The notes beneath the pieces are model-generated. The model ran no database searches. It saw only the letters and a list, made by a program, of their open reading frames with translations, and was not told the origin of the DNA. From contig SKSA01000274.1 in NCBI GenBank assembly GCA_007118195.1, positions 1 to 7,241 on the forward strand: 7,241 nucleotides of DNA, in the 5' to 3' direction. A program made the translations under genes and the position numbers. The DNA is from Anaerobacillus sp. (GTDB lineage Bacteria > Bacillota > Bacilli > Bacillales > Anaerobacillaceae). Below, piece after piece: positions 7,208 through 7,241 of the stretch; the stretch's first letter is position 1; every line of letters begins with the position of its first letter.

Positions 7208-7241
7208 TTTAGTAAAGCTTCGTAGTTCTTGTCAGTTCCAA

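Overview
The window reads as an AT-rich chromosomal core segment from a Bacillaceae-type Firmicute. All genes lie on the + strand, ribosome binding sites are strong AGGAGGT/GAGGTG types, and the order tilS - hpt - ftsH - coaX - hslO matches the segment downstream of spoIIE in Bacillus subtilis. The proteins are closest in character to Bacillus orthologues, for example an Hpt of 180 aa starting MMK, an FtsH with the HEAGH zinc site, a CoaX of the type III family and a four-cysteine Hsp33. The genus cannot be fixed from the sequence; an environmental or alkaliphilic Bacillus relative would fit.

Layout. Positions 34-1249 hold two small adjacent membrane-protein genes. Together they form a split threonine/serine exporter (ThrE/YjjP-YjjB type). 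The second overlaps the start of tilS (1233-2621), the tRNA-Ile lysidine synthetase. After 55 nt comes hpt (2677-3219, hypoxanthine phosphoribosyltransferase). A 72-nt gap with a candidate extended -10 promoter leads to ftsH (3292-5298), the membrane AAA+ zinc protease, which is closed by an intrinsic terminator. coaX (5426-6193, type III pantothenate kinase) follows with its own candidate promoter. A perfect 11-bp hairpin terminator has the coaX stop codon in its loop. hslO (6290-7168, Hsp33 redox chaperone) follows, and its stop codon opens a run of degenerate GAGTTTT heptamers. No gene-free stretch exceeds 130 bases; the last 73 bases hold the heptamer run and nothing else I can recognise.

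How it works together. The segment mixes housekeeping functions: tRNA decoding fidelity, purine salvage, membrane protein quality control, CoA synthesis and oxidative-stress protein protection. In B. subtilis, TilS and HprT have been reported to act jointly on ftsH transcription, so the tilS-hpt-ftsH adjacency may be regulatory as well as positional. The exporter pair immediately before tilS is the accessory part. I found no mobile element, CRISPR array, RNA gene or frameshift, and no convincing undescribed system. The most unusual points are small-scale: the stop codon inside a terminator loop, the heptamer repeat with an inverted 11-base copy at the first base of the window, and identical 16-nt PLVPG-coding sequence in both exporter halves.
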